In this document: positions 16,789-25,353 of the stretch, piece after piece
Position numbering within the stretch: the stretch's first letter is position 1
Layout: each line of letters begins with the position of its first letter
Source of the DNA: RZYP01 sp050256135
Lineage (GTDB): Bacteria; Bacillota; Negativicutes; Acidaminococcales; Acidaminococcaceae
DNA length: 64,000 nucleotides
Assembly: GCA_050256135.1 (NCBI GenBank)
Contig: JBFWIF010000001.1
Location: forward strand, 1-64,000
Reading direction: 5' to 3'
The notes under the pieces: model-generated
Database searches by the model: none
What the model saw: the letters and a program-made list of their open reading frames with translations, nothing else
Told to the model about the DNA's origin: nothing
Made by a program: the position numbers and the translations under genes

Positions 16789-16821
16789 TTGTATAAAAAT
16801 TAAATAGCAGGAGAGATTATT

Positions 16822-17472
16822 ATGTTAAAGCAAATCACAGAATGGAAAAGCGTCAGAAAGTTTGCGAACCAGTCAGTAGAGGAAGAGAAAATTTTAGATG
16901 TCATGAATGCAGGGCGGAGAGCGCCATCTTGGAAAAACATCCAGCCTTGGCGTTTTATTGCCGTTACGGGAGAGGCCGATAAGGCGAAGTTGGCCGAAGG
17001 TTTCTCCATGGGCGTCCTGATCAAAAAAGCGCCGGCAGCTATTATGTGTGTCGGCAATTTAGCGGCCTGGGAACGCACCCACCAAAGGGATCGTTTAAGG
17101 GAATTGATGTCTAATTCCGGCGTTACCATGTCCAACGAGGATATCGACAAAACATTCCTTAACAACCAGATAGCCCAAGCTCTTGCCAATACATCTTCTT
17201 CCTTGATGGCACGTACTTTTGAAAATATGGGAATTGCTTATGGTTTTATGATCTTAGAAGCAATGAATCAAGGGCTTGGCGCCTGCATTGTAGGAGAGAT
17301 CGACAACGAATTGTCCGGCGTGGATAGTGCGAAATATGGTGAAATCAAATCCCATTTCCACTTAGCTGCTTCCGAAATTATTACGGCAGCAATTATCATC
17401 GGATATCCTGCCAAGGATTTACCGGTCAGCCCACGCAAGAGCGAAAGCGATATTTGCCAAATATGGTGCTAA
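16822..17472 (+). CDS. Nitroreductase family protein (MarR-linked)
   Basis: A 216-residue FMN-dependent nitroreductase fold protein. SVRKFANQSVEEEKILDVM, then GRRAPSWKNIQPWRFIAVTG, are FMN-binding segments, and GLGACIVGEI plus IIIGYPAKDLPVSPRKS close the family pattern. It probably uses NAD(P)H to reduce quinones or nitro-compounds. The start ATG follows AGGAGAG. It is controlled with the upstream MarR gene through a similar palindrome. Confidence 0.85.
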   Translation: MLKQITEWKSVRKFANQSVEEEKILDVMNAGRRAPSWKNIQPWRFIAVTGEADKAKLAEGFSMGVLIKKAPAAIMCVGNLAAWERTHQRDRLRELMSNSGVTMSNEDIDKTFLNNQIAQALANTSSSLMARTFENMGIAYGFMILEAMNQGLGACIVGEIDNELSGVDSAKYGEIKSHFHLAASEIITAAIIIGYPAKDLPVSPRKSESDICQIWC

Positions 17473-17500
17473 AAATATTTGACTGCTTTTAGCCAGTTGT

Positions 17501-17541
17501 GCGGCCAAAGGGGAGAATCCCCTTTGGCCGCATTCTTTTTT
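17501..17541 (+). terminator. Terminator after nitroreductase gene
   Basis: GCGGCCAAAGGGG pairs with CCCCTTTGGCCGC around AGAAT, followed by ATTCTTTTTT. The next ~260 bp up to 17807 contain no convincing gene; only the promoter of the following dehydrogenase is expected there. Confidence 0.85.
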
Positions 17542-17807
17542 GTCTGTAATCTTACGAGCTTATATTGAGAATAACTTTCGTATAAATGGGGATGTTCATA
17601 TGACGGCAGTTGACACTTCCAGGACCTCGGTGTTCGTAGACATAGAGTTGACGAAGTCAAGTTAAGATTTATTAATTACAAGTGCTTGCAATAAGTATTA
17701 ACATTTTGAATTCAAACGGTGGATTTTACAATTTTTCGCAATAGGCGTATCATAGAAGGGAATACTGTATAGCTGTTTATTTAATCAGCGGTAAAGGAGA
17801 GACAAGA

Positions 17808-18761
17808 ATGACTGCTAAAAAAAGAATTGTTGGTGTTATTGGTATAGGGCACGTGGGAGCTCATGTTGCCTTTAATCTTGGCATGATGGGGATTGCAGAC
17901 GAAGTTTTGCTGTGCGATAAAAATGAAAGCAAGATTATCAGCGAACGTCAGGATTTGATGGATGCTGTCAAATTCATGCCGCATCGTGTGGAATACAAGC
18001 TGGCGAAATATGAGGAACTTAAAGATTGTGATGTCATAGTCAACAGTACTGGTAATATTGCCCTCTGCGCTACCGGAAATCGTGACGATGAAATGAATTT
18101 TACCGCAGTGCAGGTTGTTGATTATATTCCTAAGGTTATGGCTGGCGGCTTTCATGGTATTATTCTTAATATAACGAATCCTTGTGATGTCATTACTTAT
18201 CTTATTGCCAAGAAGAGTGGTTTGCCGGCAGGACACGTCCTGGGAACTGGCACGGGGCTTGATACCTCACGTCTTGTCAGCGCAATTGCTCAGCAGACAG
18301 GGTTGGAACATCATTCCTTCAATGCTTATATGATAGGAGAGCACGGCAACGCACAAATGGTTCCTTGGTCATTGATGCAGTTCGGCGGCAAATCCCTGGC
18401 TGATTTGCAAAATGACCCGCGTTTTGTCTTTGACAAAGAAGAGATCAAAAACAAAACGATCAAAGGCGGCTGGGTTACTTATCAAGGCAAGCAATGCACG
18501 GAGTACGGAATTGCTTCCACAGCTGCGTCGATGGTTGGCGTTATTTTGCATGATGAGCACAAAATTATGCCTGCCAGTGTGCCATTCGATGGTGAATACG
18601 GTGAAACCGGCATTTTCTGCGGCTGCCCGGCAGTGCTTGGTGCTAATGGGGTAGAGCAGGTCATGGAATACAATCTGCCTGCAGATGAAAAAGCGGAGTT
18701 CAAAAAATGCTGTGATACTATCCGCGCTAATATTGCCAAAGCAGAGAAACTGCTTGGCTAA
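17808..18761 (+). CDS. L-2-hydroxyisocaproate dehydrogenase-like (LDH/MDH superfamily)
   Basis: A 317-residue NAD-dependent 2-hydroxyacid dehydrogenase. GVIGIGHVGAHVAFNL is the dinucleotide-binding start, and LGTGTGLDTSRL and IGEHGNAQMVPWS carry the Asp-Arg and catalytic His of the family. The specificity loop reads NSTGNIALCATGNRDDE, which resembles L-HicDH (STLGNI... TGDR) rather than the GANQKPGETR of lactate or the APRKPGMSR of malate dehydrogenase. It probably reduces branched-chain 2-oxoacids during amino-acid fermentation. Malate or lactate activity cannot be excluded. ATG 17808 follows AAGGAGAG. Confidence 0.7.
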   Translation: MTAKKRIVGVIGIGHVGAHVAFNLGMMGIADEVLLCDKNESKIISERQDLMDAVKFMPHRVEYKLAKYEELKDCDVIVNSTGNIALCATGNRDDEMNFTAVQVVDYIPKVMAGGFHGIILNITNPCDVITYLIAKKSGLPAGHVLGTGTGLDTSRLVSAIAQQTGLEHHSFNAYMIGEHGNAQMVPWSLMQFGGKSLADLQNDPRFVFDKEEIKNKTIKGGWVTYQGKQCTEYGIASTAASMVGVILHDEHKIMPASVPFDGEYGETGIFCGCPAVLGANGVEQVMEYNLPADEKAEFKKCCDTIRANIAKAEKLLG

Positions 18762-18786
18762 TAACTATTAAACAGGTGAATTAAAG

Positions 18787-18823
18787 AAAATGGACCAAAG
18801 GAAAAATCCTTTGGTCCATTTTG
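18787..18823. terminator. Bidirectional terminator between convergent genes
   Basis: AAAATGGACCAAAGGA is followed by a tiny loop and its perfect complement ending in TTTT. It lies between the dehydrogenase and the reverse-strand nitroreductase. Confidence 0.8.
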
Positions 18824-18852
18824 CTATTATGTAATTTTATCAGGTGTCTTTA

Positions 18853-19413
18853 TTACTTCCAGAATAATATTTCTGGGTCTCTTTTGAGAACAGCAGGAGA
18901 TATCTTGGAAGGGTGACCAATGATTATTGGTGCAACGGCAATATAGTCTTTGGGAATACCGAGTTGTTCTTTGAGTTCTGGCATGTTGAGCGACATTTGC
19001 GCAAAGCCGATCCAGCAGCTGCCTAAACCAAGCTCATGAGCAGACAGCATGATATTTTGTGCTGCCAAGGCGCAGTCGCAGGCAGGGTTAGGTCCTTCCG
19101 GTTTGGCAAAAATTGTGAGCAGGACAGGAGCATGATAAAAAATATTATACTCCGGAGTGCTGAAAAGCTGGCGATAGCATTCAAGAAATGGTTTCTCAGA
19201 GATACTGGCGAGCAAATAGGTTTTAGTATCATCGGATATTTTTTGCATCAATTCCTTATCCTGAATCACGCCAAAAGACCAAGGTTGTACATTCATGGCA
19301 CTTGGTGCCTGGATGCCGGCTTGGATCAATTTGTCGATGTCAGCTTTGTCGACGGCTTCCTCTGTATAAAAACGGACTGAATGGCGATTGTAAATTGCAT
19401 CAATTAATTCCAT
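18853..19413 (-). CDS. Nitroreductase family protein
   Basis: The start at 19413 (MELIDAIYNRHSVRFY) has CCAGGAGATGATC just upstream; an in-frame start 12 codons earlier lacks this. The ~186-residue protein has RHSVRFYTEEAVDKAD, GIQAPSAMNVQPWSFGVI and GLGSCWIGFAQM, all nitroreductase FMN-fold blocks. It differs clearly from the MarR-linked one. A TspO gene lies immediately upstream on the same strand, 51 bp away. Confidence 0.85.
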   Translation of the reverse strand: MELIDAIYNRHSVRFYTEEAVDKADIDKLIQAGIQAPSAMNVQPWSFGVIQDKELMQKISDDTKTYLLASISEKPFLECYRQLFSTPEYNIFYHAPVLLTIFAKPEGPNPACDCALAAQNIMLSAHELGLGSCWIGFAQMSLNMPELKEQLGIPKDYIAVAPIIIGHPSKISPAVLKRDPEILFWK

Positions 19414-19464
19414 CTGATCATCTCCTGGATTTTTTAAAATTTTAAGCAAGGTGTTTAGATAAGT

Positions 19465-19935
19465 CTATTTATTTAGCAGCCAAATATGATAATTCAGGTA
19501 AGCTGCAAAGCACATCCAACAAAAATAGGGAAGTAACAAATATACAGTTCTTTTTTTGACTAAAGCAAAGAGGCAAATGGTAATCAAACTGGCAACAAGC
19601 AAGATGATAATAATATAAAAACTGGCATGGAGAAAATGAAATTGGAAAAAGAGCGCAGACCAGGCAATATTAATAAATAATTGATAAGCAAATGCCGAGA
19701 TTGCCAAAAATTTGCCTGTTTCTTCGTTGCTTGCCCAGACAATATACAAAGCAATAGCCATCAAAAAATGCAAAGCAGTCCAAACAGGTGATAAGAGCCA
19801 GTTCGGTGGAACGAGATCAGGTTTTATCAGCTGTGCGTACCAGGTATTGGTGGCAATGCGTGTAAAAAACGTGTTTGCTATGCTGGCACTGAAGCAGATG
19901 GCGAGGCTGACAACAAATTTCATGATTTTGTCCAT
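19465..19935 (-). CDS. TspO/MBR family membrane protein
   Basis: The start at 19935 follows AGGAGGTATCTCTCG. The ~156-residue protein has five hydrophobic helices and TspO signatures: KPDLVPPNWLLSPVWTALHFLMA, NIAWSALFFQ and CWMCFAAYLNYHIWLLN. TspO proteins bind porphyrins and related ligands. It is probably cotranscribed with the downstream nitroreductase. The 262-bp divergent gap to the transporter at 20198 holds promoters for both sides and nothing else I can name. Confidence 0.85.
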   Translation of the reverse strand: MDKIMKFVVSLAICFSASIANTFFTRIATNTWYAQLIKPDLVPPNWLLSPVWTALHFLMAIALYIVWASNEETGKFLAISAFAYQLFINIAWSALFFQFHFLHASFYIIIILLVASLITICLFALVKKRTVYLLLPYFCWMCFAAYLNYHIWLLNK

Positions 19936-20197
19936 CGAGAGATACCTCCTAAACGGAAAATACTGGGAATATTGAATTGGCAGCAATATCTTTCCCGTTA
20001 GTCACCACCATTATAACATGTACTCGCTAATGTTAATATAATCTTTAGGAAGTAGCTTGCGAGGTGCTGTTTGCTTATTCTTTTTTTGTGCTTTAAATTA
20101 TTTTTTGCATTTTAGAGGAAACGCGGACAAAAAAGAGAAATATATGGCACATATGGGGAGTCTACGATAGTGGTTTGCATAGCAGGAGGAAATTTGT

Positions 20198-21481
20198 ATG
20201 GCAAACAATACTGTTTTGGCAATTGCTATTTTTATTGCAGCCTATATCCTGATTATTTCAGAAAAAATCAACCGTATGGTCGTTGCGCTTTCAGGAGCTG
20301 TTATCATGATCATGCTTGGGATCATCAATCAGGAACAAGCCTTGTCCCATATCGACTTTAACACTATAGGGCTTCTTATAGGTATGATGATAACGGTTAA
20401 TATTACGAGTGAAACAGGTATCTATAAGTTTATGGCTATCTGGGCGGCCAAAAAGGCGAAGGCTAGACCAATGCCGTTAATGTTTGCGTTGGCTTGTCTG
20501 ACCGCTGTTTTTTCGGCTTTTCTTGATAACGTAACAACGGTGTTGCTGATAGTGCCCGTAACATTCGGTATTACTTCGCAGTTGAAGCTGGATGTCAAAC
20601 CTTTCCTGGTTTGCCAGATTTTGGCATCAAATATCGGCGGCGCGGCAACCTTGATCGGTGATCCGCCGAACATAATGGTCAGCAGTGCGGCTGGATTTGA
20701 TTTTATGGCTTTTATTATTAATCTGGCACCTGTCTGTATTTTTGTTTTCCTTATTTGTATGTTTATCCTCTATCTGCTGTACCGCAAAAAGCTGCATACT
20801 ACGCCGGAACTGCAGGCAAAGGTGATGAAATTAAACGCCAAGAGTGAAATTCGTGACCCAGTATTGCTCAAAAAATGTCTTATTGTACTTGCCTGTACTA
20901 TTTCCCTTTTTATGCTGCACTCGGTACTTCACCTAGCGACCGCGACTGTAGCTCTCGCAGGAGCGAGTACATTAATGCTGCTTACTTTTGCGAGTGATGC
21001 GGAAAAATTGATGGTTGTGTTCAGCCGTATTGAGTGGTTGTCCATCTTCTTTTTTGTAGGTCTTTTCATTATGGTTGGTTCTTTAATAGAGACTGGCGTT
21101 ATTAATATAGTTGCCGCCAAGGCAATGCATTTTACCAATGGTGATGTCAAGTCGACCGCAGTACTCATACTTTGGCTGAGCGCTATTGCTTCTGCTTTTA
21201 TTGATAATATACCGTTTGTTGCAACTTTGCTGCCCTTGATTCAGGAAATGGGACAAATGGGAATAAACAATCTCGCTCCTATTTATTGGTCATTGGCTCT
21301 GGGGGCTTGTCTGGGCGGCTGCGGCACGCTCATTGGTGCCAGTGCTAATGTTGTTGTCGCTTCTATGGCAGCTCAAAGAGGTAAGCCTATTTCATTTAAT
21401 AAGTTTCTTTTTATGGCGTTTCCTTTAATGATTTTAGCAATCATTATAAGCAATCTCTATATTCTTTGGCGGTATTTCTAG
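20198..21481 (+). CDS. ArsB/NhaD-type ion transporter (SLC13-like fold)
   Basis: A 427-residue membrane protein with about eleven hydrophobic segments. The two inverted-repeat substrate loops are visible: FSAFLDNVTTVLLIVPVT with NIGGAATLIGDPPN, and SAFIDNIPFVATLLPL with LGACLGGCGTLIGASAN. That pattern fits the ArsB/NhaD/P-protein family, which exports arsenite or exchanges ions, or imports anions. The substrate is not decided by sequence. The start follows AGCAGGAGG. Confidence 0.85.
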   Translation: MANNTVLAIAIFIAAYILIISEKINRMVVALSGAVIMIMLGIINQEQALSHIDFNTIGLLIGMMITVNITSETGIYKFMAIWAAKKAKARPMPLMFALACLTAVFSAFLDNVTTVLLIVPVTFGITSQLKLDVKPFLVCQILASNIGGAATLIGDPPNIMVSSAAGFDFMAFIINLAPVCIFVFLICMFILYLLYRKKLHTTPELQAKVMKLNAKSEIRDPVLLKKCLIVLACTISLFMLHSVLHLATATVALAGASTLMLLTFASDAEKLMVVFSRIEWLSIFFFVGLFIMVGSLIETGVINIVAAKAMHFTNGDVKSTAVLILWLSAIASAFIDNIPFVATLLPLIQEMGQMGINNLAPIYWSLALGACLGGCGTLIGASANVVVASMAAQRGKPISFNKFLFMAFPLMILAIIISNLYILWRYF

Positions 21482-21552
21482 TACGGAAAGCCAAAGACAA
21501 CTAAGTCCTGCAACTGAAAGATAGTCTATATAAGCTTCTGGAGGTGTGATTA

Positions 21553-22827
21553 ATGATAACACGACAACATTATATAGATAGCTTGATAGCATATCGTGAC
21601 AAGCCAATCATCAAGATAACAGCAGGTATGCGGCGCTCAGGCAAATCAACTATCATGGCGTATTTTCATAACTATCTGGTGCAAGATGGTGTTCCCCAAA
21701 AAAATATAATAAGCATTAGTTTCGAAACGATGGAATTTGACGAAGCCGTGGGGGAGCAAGACTTATATGAACTTATAAAAAGCAAACAGCCGGTTCAGGG
21801 TAAATGTTATCTGTTGCTGGATGAAGTGCAAATGGTCAAAAACTGGGAAAAAGCAATTAGCAGACTGTATGAAGAAGATTCTTTCGATATTTACCTGACA
21901 GTCTCGAACTCTTTCCTGAAGGACTCTGATTGTGCAATTTCTCTAGCCGGTCGTTATGTTATGATCAATGTGCTGCCGTTGTCATTCCAGGAATATCTGC
22001 ATTTTATCTTATGCCGGCGCCAGGAAGATGACCGCCAGTATAATTCTCTGCGCAGGATGTCAAGAAAGTTCATGAACCAGGGAGAGAACCTGGAATTGGA
22101 TTTGAAACGTTATGTCAGATACGGCGGTTTACCGGCTATGCCGTTCATACCGCCACAAAGCCGTGTGGCTGAGGAATTTCTGGAGGGCGTGTATAACAGC
22201 GTTATCGTCAAGGATGTATTGATTAACGAAAACATCCGTGATCTTAATATTTTGCAAAAAATTGTTCGCTATCTGGCACAAAATACAGGCAAGATTATTT
22301 CCCCGGCAATTGTGAGCAGTTATCTGGACATCTATAACCCGAATGGAAATCACAAGGAAGATATCGCAGCTGATTATCTGCTGATGCTGGAAAAAGCTTA
22401 TATTTTTTACAAGTTGTGCTGTTTTGATATTGCAAAGGGCACAATTCTTCCCAACTTAAATAAATATTATGTCGTTGATACAGGCATCCGTAATATGATT
22501 TTGTCTTTCTCCGATACCGGTAGGGGGCATAATCTGGAAACGATAGTCTATTTCGAGCTGCTGCGCCGAGGTTACCAGGTATTTTGCGGCCAATATGACG
22601 GCACAGAAATAGATTTCTATGCTGCCAGACAGGAGGAAAGAAAATGCTTTCAGGTTATTGCGAATCTCGACGACGCGGAAGCTGGTAAACAAAAAATCAC
22701 TGCGCTGGCGAACCTTCCTGTTTCTTGCGAAAAAGTAGTTATTACCAAAGATAAAGGGTACAGAACAACTGACAAAGGAATAATTTTCCTTAATTATGCT
22801 GATTTTCTTTTGAATAGTGATTCGTAA
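21553..22827 (+). CDS. ATP-binding protein, AAA_14/DUF4143 family
   Basis: A 424-residue protein with Walker A GMRRSGKST (near residue 26), Walker B YLLLDEVQMV, and an arginine-finger region. The C-terminal half has the DUF4143 pattern: LKRYVRYGGLPAMPF, YNSVIVKDVL, YYVVDTGIRNMIL, then a nuclease-like end (LLRRGYQVFCGQYDGTEIDFYA). The family is widespread in anaerobes and of unknown role, possibly tied to mobile DNA. It stands 70 bp after the transporter and 50 bp before the Nramp gene. Confidence 0.85.
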   Translation: MITRQHYIDSLIAYRDKPIIKITAGMRRSGKSTIMAYFHNYLVQDGVPQKNIISISFETMEFDEAVGEQDLYELIKSKQPVQGKCYLLLDEVQMVKNWEKAISRLYEEDSFDIYLTVSNSFLKDSDCAISLAGRYVMINVLPLSFQEYLHFILCRRQEDDRQYNSLRRMSRKFMNQGENLELDLKRYVRYGGLPAMPFIPPQSRVAEEFLEGVYNSVIVKDVLINENIRDLNILQKIVRYLAQNTGKIISPAIVSSYLDIYNPNGNHKEDIAADYLLMLEKAYIFYKLCCFDIAKGTILPNLNKYYVVDTGIRNMILSFSDTGRGHNLETIVYFELLRRGYQVFCGQYDGTEIDFYAARQEERKCFQVIANLDDAEAGKQKITALANLPVSCEKVVITKDKGYRTTDKGIIFLNYADFLLNSDS

Positions 22828-22878
22828 TATGTTAGATTAGAGGAAGCAGTGTTCGTAAGAAGAAAAAAGGAGGTAAAA

Positions 22879-24135
22879 ATGCTTGAAAAAATAAGGAAGC
22901 AGCTTTCAACTATTCATGAGCAGAGCAAAGAAGCTTCGGCTGTCTTTAAATATATTGGGCCTGGTATACTCGTGACGGTTGGTTTCATAGATCCTGGCAA
23001 TTGGGCGGTGAACCTGGCTGCCGGCGCTCATTATGGGTACAGTCTTTTGTGGGTCGTCACACTTTCTACTATTATGTTGATTCTCTTGCAGCATAACGCG
23101 GCACATCTTGGTATCGTTACCGGTGAGTGCCTGGCGGAGGCAGCCAGCAAATTTCTGAAACCTTGGCTGGCACGGTTCCTTCTCGGTACGGCAATGTTTG
23201 CGACTATTGCGACGGCTCTGGCGGAATTGTTGGGTGCGGCGATTGCGCTTAACATGTTATTTGAAATCCCAATTTTGCTGGGGGCAGTCATTACCGGCAT
23301 CGTCTGTACGCTGATGCTGTGGACTAACGCTTACCGCAGATTGGAGATGTGGATCGCAGGGTTTGTGTCGGTGATTGCTTTTTCCTATCTGTTTGAACTT
23401 TCTCTGGTCCAGGTCGATTGGCCGCTGGCAGCAGTTAACTGGGTTATGCCTAGTTTGCCGGGCGGATCAATGCTGGTCGTGATGGGTATTTTGGGCGCTG
23501 TTATCATGCCGCATAATTTGTTTTTACACTCTGAAGTTATCCAAAGCCGCCAATGGAATCTAGAAGATCCAAAATTGATTGTTAAGCAGCTGCGCTACGA
23601 ATTTCTGGATACTTTGTTTTCCATGAGTATTGGCTGGGCAATCAATAGCGCGATGATCTTGCTTGCAGCGGCGACTTTTTTTGTAACTGGCATGTCCGTT
23701 GATGAATTGCAGCAGGCGCAGGAGATGTTGGTGCCGCTTTTGGGCGCTAATGCCGCTAATGTTTTTGCTATAGCACTCTTATTTGCCGGATTTGCATCGA
23801 CAACGACGGCCGGTATGGCTGGTGCCACAATATTCGCGGGTATGTTCCACGAACCCTATGATATGAAGGATATTCATTCCAGAATTGGCTTGATTCTTAC
23901 GTATATACCGGCAGTGGTTATCTTGCTGTTTGTGGCAGATCCTTTCTTTGGGCTGATTTTGTCGCAGGCCCTTTTAAGCGTGCAGCTGCCATTTACTATA
24001 TTCATGCAGATTTATTTGACTTCGTCGGAGCGCATCATGGGCAAATATGCTAATAAGCCATCGACGAGATTGACGCTGGTTGTCTTAGGCGTTATCGTCA
24101 CTCTGCTGAATTTGTTTTTGATTTACGAATTGTGA
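22879..24135 (+). CDS. Nramp family divalent metal transporter
   Basis: ATG 22879 follows AAAGGAGG. The 418-residue membrane protein has the two Nramp metal-site motifs, VGFIDPGNWAVN in helix 1 and AVIMPHNLFLHSE in helix 6, with about eleven helices. It should couple Mn2+ or Fe2+ uptake to protons. No metalloregulator gene adjoins it. A palindromic dispersed repeat follows its stop by 8 bp and may act as its terminator. Confidence 0.9.
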   Translation: MLEKIRKQLSTIHEQSKEASAVFKYIGPGILVTVGFIDPGNWAVNLAAGAHYGYSLLWVVTLSTIMLILLQHNAAHLGIVTGECLAEAASKFLKPWLARFLLGTAMFATIATALAELLGAAIALNMLFEIPILLGAVITGIVCTLMLWTNAYRRLEMWIAGFVSVIAFSYLFELSLVQVDWPLAAVNWVMPSLPGGSMLVVMGILGAVIMPHNLFLHSEVIQSRQWNLEDPKLIVKQLRYEFLDTLFSMSIGWAINSAMILLAAATFFVTGMSVDELQQAQEMLVPLLGANAANVFAIALLFAGFASTTTAGMAGATIFAGMFHEPYDMKDIHSRIGLILTYIPAVVILLFVADPFFGLILSQALLSVQLPFTIFMQIYLTSSERIMGKYANKPSTRLTLVVLGVIVTLLNLFLIYEL

Positions 24136-24143
24136 CCACCAAA

Positions 24144-24176
24144 GTGGTACAAAGGGGACTGTCCCCTTTGTACCAC
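24144..24176. repeat. Palindromic dispersed repeat, copy 1 (identical to 46508-46540)
   Basis: A 33-bp perfect palindrome: GTGGTACAAAGGGGAC, a central T, and its full complement. The same 33 bp occur at 46508-46540. Such GTGGTAC...GTACCAC elements are typical of REP families mobilised by RAYT (Y1 HUH) transposases, none of which is encoded in this window. It may also act as a transcription terminator after the Nramp gene. Confidence 0.75.
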
Positions 24177-24204
24177 AACTAATAATTTTTTTTGGCAATT
24201 CAAG

Positions 24205-24290
24205 TTGCATTTTTTAGCTTAATTGGTTACAATGCATAGTGTATTAAAAATATACTCCGGCGGCCTTTTATGGTCCCGGGGTTTTGTTTT
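24205..24290 (+). promoter_or_regulatory. Strong promoter and attenuator-like terminator ahead of VirK/YbjX gene
   Basis: TTGCAT (24205-24210) and TACAAT (24228-24233) are spaced by 17 bp. Only about 15-20 nt after the expected transcription start there is a GC-rich hairpin (24255-24281: CTCCGGCGGCC with GGTCCCGGGG, one internal mismatch) followed by TTTTGTTTT. Transcripts would end before the gene unless the hairpin is bypassed, so this may be an attenuator or a tiny RNA. Confidence 0.5.
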
Positions 24291-24323
24291 GAACTATAAG
24301 GATATCAGAAAAGGGGAAAAGTT

Positions 24324-25223
24324 ATTACATTAGGTAAGCAGATTTATAATGTCAAAAGAAACAGTGAAAAGAAAAGATTTGTTGTTTTTGTTTTGCGTAC
24401 ATTAGTTAAACGCAAACAAATGGCAGCATTAACCAAATTTTTTGATGAAACAAAGATTAAAAAAGAAATTGTCAAAGCAAAACCGTATTTTTTTGAACAG
24501 GCAACAAGACAATTTTTTTACAAGGGTTCTCAATTTGATGAACGTGTAAAATTAATAAAAGAAAACATGGATTTTCTAACAGAAACTTTTTCTGAGGATA
24601 GTCTTCGCCATATTTATGTAGATGGCAGTGGTATAGAATTATGGAGCGAGGAATATCTTGGGAAAAAACTTTCTTTTCAGCTTAAATTTAGCGGTGGGCA
24701 ACAAAAAGAGGGAACTTTATCAATTATACTGAAATGGGATAAGACTTATCTTTACCAAATGATGTTCTGGATAGCCAAAGATATGAAGACGGATCAATAT
24801 GACCTTTTTATAGGGGCTATGCAGGGGCCGAATGTTGATAATGCCAATGAAATAATCAAAGTTCTCACAAAACAGTTTTTCGGTTATCGAACCAAAAATT
24901 TAATACTTTATGCAACAAGGGCTTTTGCCAGAGCTATTGGCGTAACAAGAATTTATGCCGTTACCAATGAAGGATATTATGCCAATAACCATATACGCAT
25001 AGATAGAAAATTAAAAACTTCTTTCAACGATTTTTGGGCGGAGACAGGCGGCACACCTTGCGAAGATAAACGTTTTTACGAACTGCCGCTTACGGAATAT
25101 AGAAAAACATTAGAAGAAGTCAAAACTCACAAACGCAATCTATACCGGAAACGTTTTGAGGTTTTGGATAGAATTGATCTGGCAATACATAATGCTATTA
25201 AGAAATGTTTACGCGCAAAATAA
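24324..25223 (+). CDS. VirK/YbjX family (DUF535) protein, apparent ATT start
   Basis: The protein carries DUF535 features: SEDSLRHIYVDGSGIELWSEE, GTLSIILKWDKTYLYQMMFW, FIGAMQGPNVDNANEIIK, LILYATRAFARAIGVTRIYAVTN and FYELPLTEYR. The first standard start is TTG 24393, without a ribosome site. The frame is open upstream to 24300, and ITLGKQIYNVKRNSEKKRFV reads like a typical family N-terminus. ATT at 24324 lies 7 nt after AAAAGGGG, so I take it as the start. Family members are linked to virulence and antimicrobial-peptide resistance in enterobacteria; the role here is unknown. TTG 24393 is the fallback. Confidence 0.75.
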   Translation: MTLGKQIYNVKRNSEKKRFVVFVLRTLVKRKQMAALTKFFDETKIKKEIVKAKPYFFEQATRQFFYKGSQFDERVKLIKENMDFLTETFSEDSLRHIYVDGSGIELWSEEYLGKKLSFQLKFSGGQQKEGTLSIILKWDKTYLYQMMFWIAKDMKTDQYDLFIGAMQGPNVDNANEIIKVLTKQFFGYRTKNLILYATRAFARAIGVTRIYAVTNEGYYANNHIRIDRKLKTSFNDFWAETGGTPCEDKRFYELPLTEYRKTLEEVKTHKRNLYRKRFEVLDRIDLAIHNAIKKCLRAK

Positions 25224-25275
25224 AAAAGTATCTCAGAGGCGAGAATAATTTATTCAGCCTTTGAGATACTTTTTT
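25224..25275 (+). terminator. Terminator after VirK/YbjX gene
   Basis: AAAAAGTATCTCAGAGGC pairs with GCCTTTGAGATACTTTTT across a ~15-nt loop, ending in T residues. Confidence 0.8.
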
Positions 25276-25353
25276 ATATTAAAAGGAAATGCTGATAAAA
25301 TAGCGAATTATATTGGAATATTATAGATTGCAGTTCAGCTGGGAGGTTATCAA

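Noticed and set aside
17469..17660. 63-residue reverse ORF between nitroreductase and hydroxyacid dehydrogenase genes, and a 21-codon forward ORF at 17600
   Set aside because: No ribosome site or recognisable family, and the reverse ORF runs through the terminator hairpin.
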